The notes below the pieces were generated by a model. That model saw nothing but the letters and a program-made list of their open reading frames with translations, had not been told where the DNA came from and made no database searches. From assembly GCA_001788495.1 (NCBI GenBank), contig MGCF01000064.1, positions 1-62,445 of the forward strand: a DNA stretch of 62,445 nt. Direction: 5' to 3'. Source of the stretch: Candidatus Rokubacteria bacterium RIFCSPLOWO2_02_FULL_73_56. GTDB taxonomy: Bacteria > Methylomirabilota > Methylomirabilia > Rokubacteriales > CSP1-6. Shown here piece after piece: positions 59,384-62,445 of the stretch (position 1 is the stretch's first letter; the number at the start of each line of letters is the position of its first letter). The translations under genes were made by a program, and so were the position numbers.

Positions 59384-60430
59384 ATGGCGCTCACGATCCT
59401 CGCCGACGATCTCACGGGCGCGTGCGACTCGGGCGCGCTCTTCGCCGGCGAGGCGCCGGTTCCCGTCACCGTGTGGCCGGCGGGGCGCGCCGCGGGCCCG
59501 GTCGCCGTCGTCGACACCGAGTCGCGCCCGCTCGCGCCCGCCGAGGCGGCCGCGCGCGTCGGGCGCGCCGCCGCCACCGCGCGCGGCGCCGGCACGTGGT
59601 TCAAGAAGATCGACTCCACGCTGCGCGGTCCCGTCGGCGCCGAGCTGGACGCGCTGCTGCGCGCCGCCGGCGCGGCGAGCGCGCTCCTCACGCCCGCGTT
59701 CCCGGCGCAGGGACGCGTCGTGCGCGACCGGGTCCTCCGCGTGGACGGCGCCGCCGCCGCGCACGTCGTCGACGTGCTCCGCGCCGCGCTCGACCGGCCG
59801 ATCGCGTGGATTCCCCTCGTCGAGGTCCGCGCGGGCGTCGCCGCGCTCGCCGCGCGCCTCGGCCGGCTCGGCGGCACGGTCGCGGTCGCCGACGCCGAGA
59901 CCGACGCGGACCTCGGGGCCCTCGTCGACGCCGCGCTCGAGTCCGCCACCGCGCCGCTCCTCGTCGGCTCCGCGGGGCTCGCGGGCGCGCTCGCGCGCCG
60001 GCTCGGGCTGGCCGCGCCCGCGCCGCCGCTGCCGACGGGCGGCCGCTGGCTGATCGTCGCCGGCAGCCGTCACGCGGCGACGCGCGCCCAGGTCGCGGCG
60101 GCGCGACGCGCGGGGCTCGAGGTGCTCGCCGCGCCCGAGGGCGACGCCGCCGACCCGCACGCGGTCGCCGCGGCGCTCGCCGCCGAGGTGCGGCGCCGCC
60201 TCGACAAGGACGCCTGGGACCTGGTCGTCGCGACGGGGGGCGACACCGCGGTCGCCCTCTACCGCGCGCTCGACGCCGAGCGCGTGGACCTCCTGGGCGC
60301 GCCCCGGCCGGGGCTCGCGCTCGGCCACCTCCGGACGCCCGCGCGTCCCCCGCTCGCCCTGCTCACGAAGGCGGGCGGGTTCGGCGCCCCCGATCTCCTC
60401 GTCACCCTCCACACGGAGGCCCGCTCGTGA
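59384..60430 (+). CDS. Four-carbon sugar-acid kinase (OtnK/DtnK, DUF1537 family)
   Basis: 348 aa from the ATG at 59384. It begins MALTILADDLTGACDSGALFA, the N-terminal motif of the family, with FKKIDSTLRGPVGAEL near residue 82 and GGDTAVALYRAL near the C-terminus, where ATP binds. These enzymes phosphorylate D-threonate, D-erythronate or similar acids. The next gene is a PdxA-family dehydrogenase overlapping its stop (GTGA), the usual pairing in four-carbon acid catabolism. The substrate stereochemistry cannot be read. Confidence 0.9.
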   Translation: MALTILADDLTGACDSGALFAGEAPVPVTVWPAGRAAGPVAVVDTESRPLAPAEAAARVGRAAATARGAGTWFKKIDSTLRGPVGAELDALLRAAGAASALLTPAFPAQGRVVRDRVLRVDGAAAAHVVDVLRAALDRPIAWIPLVEVRAGVAALAARLGRLGGTVAVADAETDADLGALVDAALESATAPLLVGSAGLAGALARRLGLAAPAPPLPTGGRWLIVAGSRHAATRAQVAAARRAGLEVLAAPEGDAADPHAVAAALAAEVRRRLDKDAWDLVVATGGDTAVALYRALDAERVDLLGAPRPGLALGHLRTPARPPLALLTKAGGFGAPDLLVTLHTEARS

Positions 60431-61452
60431 TCAGACCGATTCTCGGCGTGACCATGGGCGACCCCGCCGGGGTCGGTCCCGAGATCATCGCGCGCGCCTG
60501 CGCGGAGCCCGCCGCGGCGGAGGCGAGCCGCGCCGTCGTCATCGGCGCCGCCGGGGCCATGCGCGAGGCGCTGGCGCTGGTCGGCTCGCCGCTCACGCTG
60601 CACGCGGTCGCCCGCGTCGCGGACTGCCGCTGGGCGCCGGGGACGCTCGAGGTCCTGAACCTCGGGAACGTGGACATGGCGACGCTGCCGCGGGCGGAGG
60701 TGAGTGCCCCGGCCGGGCGCGCCGCGTACGCGTACATCGCCAAGGCCGTCGCGCTCGCGCAGGCGGGCGAGATCCACGGCATCGTGACCGCCCCGATCAA
60801 CAAGGAGGCGCTCGCCGCCGCGGGCGTGCCGCACGCGGGCCACACCGAGATCCTCGCCGCGCTCTCCGGCACGCGCGACTTCGCCATGCTGCTCATGGGC
60901 AAGGAGCTCCGGGTCATCCACGTGACCACGCACGTGCCGCTGCGCCGGGTGCCCGACCTCGTCACGCGCGAGCGCGTGCTGCGCACCCTCCACCTCGCGC
61001 AGCAGGCGCTCGCGGGGCTCGGCCGGCCGCGCGGCCGCATCGCGGTCGCGGGCCTCAACCCGCACGCCGGCGAGGACGGCCTCTTCGGCGACGAGGAGCA
61101 GACCGCGATCGCGCCGGCGATCGCGGCGGCGCGGGCGGCGGGGCTCGACGTCACCGGCCCCCTGCCCGCGGACACCGTGTTCTCCCGCGCGCGCGGCGGC
61201 GAGTTCGACATCGTCGTCGCGATGTACCACGACCAGGGGCACATCCCCGTGAAGACGCTCGGCTTCGAGTACGACGAAGCGCGCAAGCGCTGGACCGGCC
61301 TCTCGGGCGTCAACGTCACGGTCGGCCTCCCCTTCCTGCGCGTCTCGGTGGACCACGGCACGGCCTTCGACCGGGCGTGGAAGGGCACCGCGAACCACGA
61401 GTCCATGCTGGAGGCGATCGAGGTCGCCGTCCGTATGCTGGAGGCCCGGTAG
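60427..61452 (+). CDS. PdxA-family 4-phospho-sugar-acid dehydrogenase
   Basis: 341 aa from a GTG at 60427 overlapping the kinase stop. Family motifs are TMGDPAGVGPEI, TAPINKEAL, HAGHTEILA, NPHAGEDGLFGDEE and MYHDQGHIPVKTLGF, which carry the metal-binding histidines. Because it is paired with a DUF1537 kinase, it is most likely the PdxA2 type that oxidises and decarboxylates 4-phospho-D-threonate or erythronate rather than the vitamin B6 enzyme. Confidence 0.92.
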   Translation: MIRPILGVTMGDPAGVGPEIIARACAEPAAAEASRAVVIGAAGAMREALALVGSPLTLHAVARVADCRWAPGTLEVLNLGNVDMATLPRAEVSAPAGRAAYAYIAKAVALAQAGEIHGIVTAPINKEALAAAGVPHAGHTEILAALSGTRDFAMLLMGKELRVIHVTTHVPLRRVPDLVTRERVLRTLHLAQQALAGLGRPRGRIAVAGLNPHAGEDGLFGDEEQTAIAPAIAAARAAGLDVTGPLPADTVFSRARGGEFDIVVAMYHDQGHIPVKTLGFEYDEARKRWTGLSGVNVTVGLPFLRVSVDHGTAFDRAWKGTANHESMLEAIEVAVRMLEAR

Positions 61453-61464
61453 GGGGCCGCGCGC

Positions 61465-61493
61465 TTGACGACCGCCCCGGCGCCGACTATAAG
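61465..61493 (+). promoter_or_regulatory. Sigma70-type promoter for the peptide-transporter gene
   Basis: TTGACG at 61465-61470 and TATAAG at 61488-61493 are separated by exactly 17 bases, a good housekeeping promoter. The start would be near 61500, about 40 bases before the ATG at 61541, which has a GGAGGG ribosome site. Confidence 0.75.
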
Positions 61494-61540
61494 AGTTCCA
61501 CCGCTCCGCCCCAGCGAGCCCAACCCGCAGGAGGGTGCCC

Positions 61541-62445
61541 ATGGACGAGCACGCGCTGAGAGAGATGATCGCCGAGGTCAAGGCCGGCCGCCTCGGGCGC
61601 CGGCAGTTCATCCAGACGATGGTCGGCCTCGGGCTGACCGCGCCCCTCGCGACCCAGATGCTGGCCGGGGCGGGCGTCGCCCACGCCCAGCCGAAGAGCG
61701 CCGGCCCGGCCAGGCGGGGCGGCGGCGGCAAGGTCCGGGTCCTCTGGTGGCAGTCGCCGACACTCCTGAACCCGCACTTCGCCGTGGGCACCAAGGACCA
61801 GGACGGCTCGCGGATCTTCTACGAGCCGCTCGTCTCGTACGACCCCGACGGCAACCTGGTGCCGTTCCTCGCCGCCGAGGTGCCCAGCCTGACGAACGGC
61901 ATGGTCGCGAAGGACGGCAAGTCGGTCGTCTGGCGCCTGCGCAAGGACGTCGTCTGGCATGACGGCAAGCCCTTCACCGCCGACGACTGCGTCTTCACCT
62001 GGGAGTTCGTCATGGACAAGGAGACCGCCTCCGTCTCCATCGGGTCCTACAAGGGCATCGAGCGTGTCGAGAAGCTCGACGCCCACGGCATCAAGGTGGT
62101 CTTCAAGGAGCCGACCCCGTTCTGGGCGGACGCGTTCTGCGGCGTCCGCGGCATGGTCATCCCCAAGCACGTGTTCGAGCCCTTCAAGGGCGCCAAGTCG
62201 CGCGAGGCGCCGGCCAACCTCCGGCCCGTCGGCACCGGGCCGTACCGGATCGTGGACTTCAAGCCCGGCGACGCGATCCGCGCCGAGCTGAACCCGACCT
62301 ACTACCTGCCGAACCGGCCCTTCTTCGACCAGCTCGAGCTGAAGGGCGGCGGCGACGCGGTGTCGGCGGCCCGGGCGGTGATCCAGACCGGCGAGTACGA
62401 CTACGCCTGGAACATGCAGGTCGAGGACGACATCCTGAAGCGCAT
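61541..62445 (+). CDS. Peptide/nickel-type ABC transporter substrate-binding protein, 3' end cut by window edge
   Basis: About 301 residues are visible of an SBP_bac_5 protein (usual length 500-600). A long N-region with the twin-arginine pattern GRRQFIQTM and a hydrophobic stretch ending GVAHAQ suggests Tat export. Family segments are IFYEPLVSYDPDGNLVPFLAAEVP, WRLRKDVVWHDGKPFTADDCVFTWEF, and LRPVGTGPYRIVDFKPGD. It binds a peptide or other small solute for an importer whose remaining genes are presumably beyond the right edge. Confidence 0.93.
   Translation, partial: MDEHALREMIAEVKAGRLGRRQFIQTMVGLGLTAPLATQMLAGAGVAHAQPKSAGPARRGGGGKVRVLWWQSPTLLNPHFAVGTKDQDGSRIFYEPLVSYDPDGNLVPFLAAEVPSLTNGMVAKDGKSVVWRLRKDVVWHDGKPFTADDCVFTWEFVMDKETASVSIGSYKGIERVEKLDAHGIKVVFKEPTPFWADAFCGVRGMVIPKHVFEPFKGAKSREAPANLRPVGTGPYRIVDFKPGDAIRAELNPTYYLPNRPFFDQLELKGGGDAVSAARAVIQTGEYDYAWNMQVEDDILKR

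Overview
The window is GC-rich DNA, densely packed, with many GTG starts and 4-base GTGA/ATGA stop-start overlaps. It comes from a Gram-negative (diderm) bacterium: there are lipoprotein signals, an outer-membrane beta-barrel, a periplasmic prolyl isomerase and a CcdA/TlpA pair. The gene mix (Liv/acyl-CoA ligase operon, complete ISC system, DsrE-type proteins, Pup, selenoproteins, large multihaem cytochromes) would fit a soil or subsurface lineage such as Rokubacteria/Methylomirabilota, or a relative such as Binatota. That placement is inference only. No rRNA, tRNA, IS element or CRISPR array was seen.

Layout. 1-4217 (minus): branched-chain-type ABC transporter genes with an acyl-CoA ligase. 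4386-6486: DNA polymerase IV, a long inverted repeat over its start codon, an HD-domain protein and a small HTH protein. 6483-15080: iron-sulfur and sulfur-transfer genes. These are a short cysE/IscU-like/NifS operon, a DsrE-type trio on plus, and the full iscR-iscS-iscU-iscA-hscB-hscA-fdx-iscX series on minus. 15234-18124: glutamate dehydrogenase, a secreted protein and an unusual GalT-family protein.

18259-38547 is the most interesting part. It looks like a complete gene set for an OmcS-type cytochrome nanowire and its assembly machinery. The plus arm encodes a 26-haem lipoprotein cytochrome, a 16-haem cytochrome, an NHL propeller and a membrane aminopropyltransferase-like protein. The minus arm encodes a sensor kinase and sigma54 activator, a cupin, a propeller, a hexahaem OmcS-like cytochrome followed by a terminator, a YVTN propeller lipoprotein, an outer-membrane barrel, two lipoproteins and a PpiC prolyl isomerase. 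This matches, part for part, what I recall of the Geobacter omcS-companion (osc) cluster.

38754-38990 is a glutaredoxin-like gene whose first active-site cysteine codon is TGA, followed by a SECIS-like hairpin. I read it as selenocysteine. selD at 53376-54443 shows the same arrangement (Sec20 plus hairpin), so selenium metabolism links two distant parts of the window. 38980-48034 is a MoxR/DUF58/DUF4175/BatA-VWA/TPR operon. It is followed by a glycosyltransferase, a small zinc-finger protein, a PhnDCEE-type transporter, selD and a selenium-linked LysR regulator. 55386-59311 holds FmdB, Pup, a double-length dCTP deaminase, thrB, ccdA and a TlpA-like thioredoxin. The right end holds a four-carbon sugar-acid kinase, a PdxA-family dehydrogenase and a truncated Tat-exported peptide-transporter binding protein.
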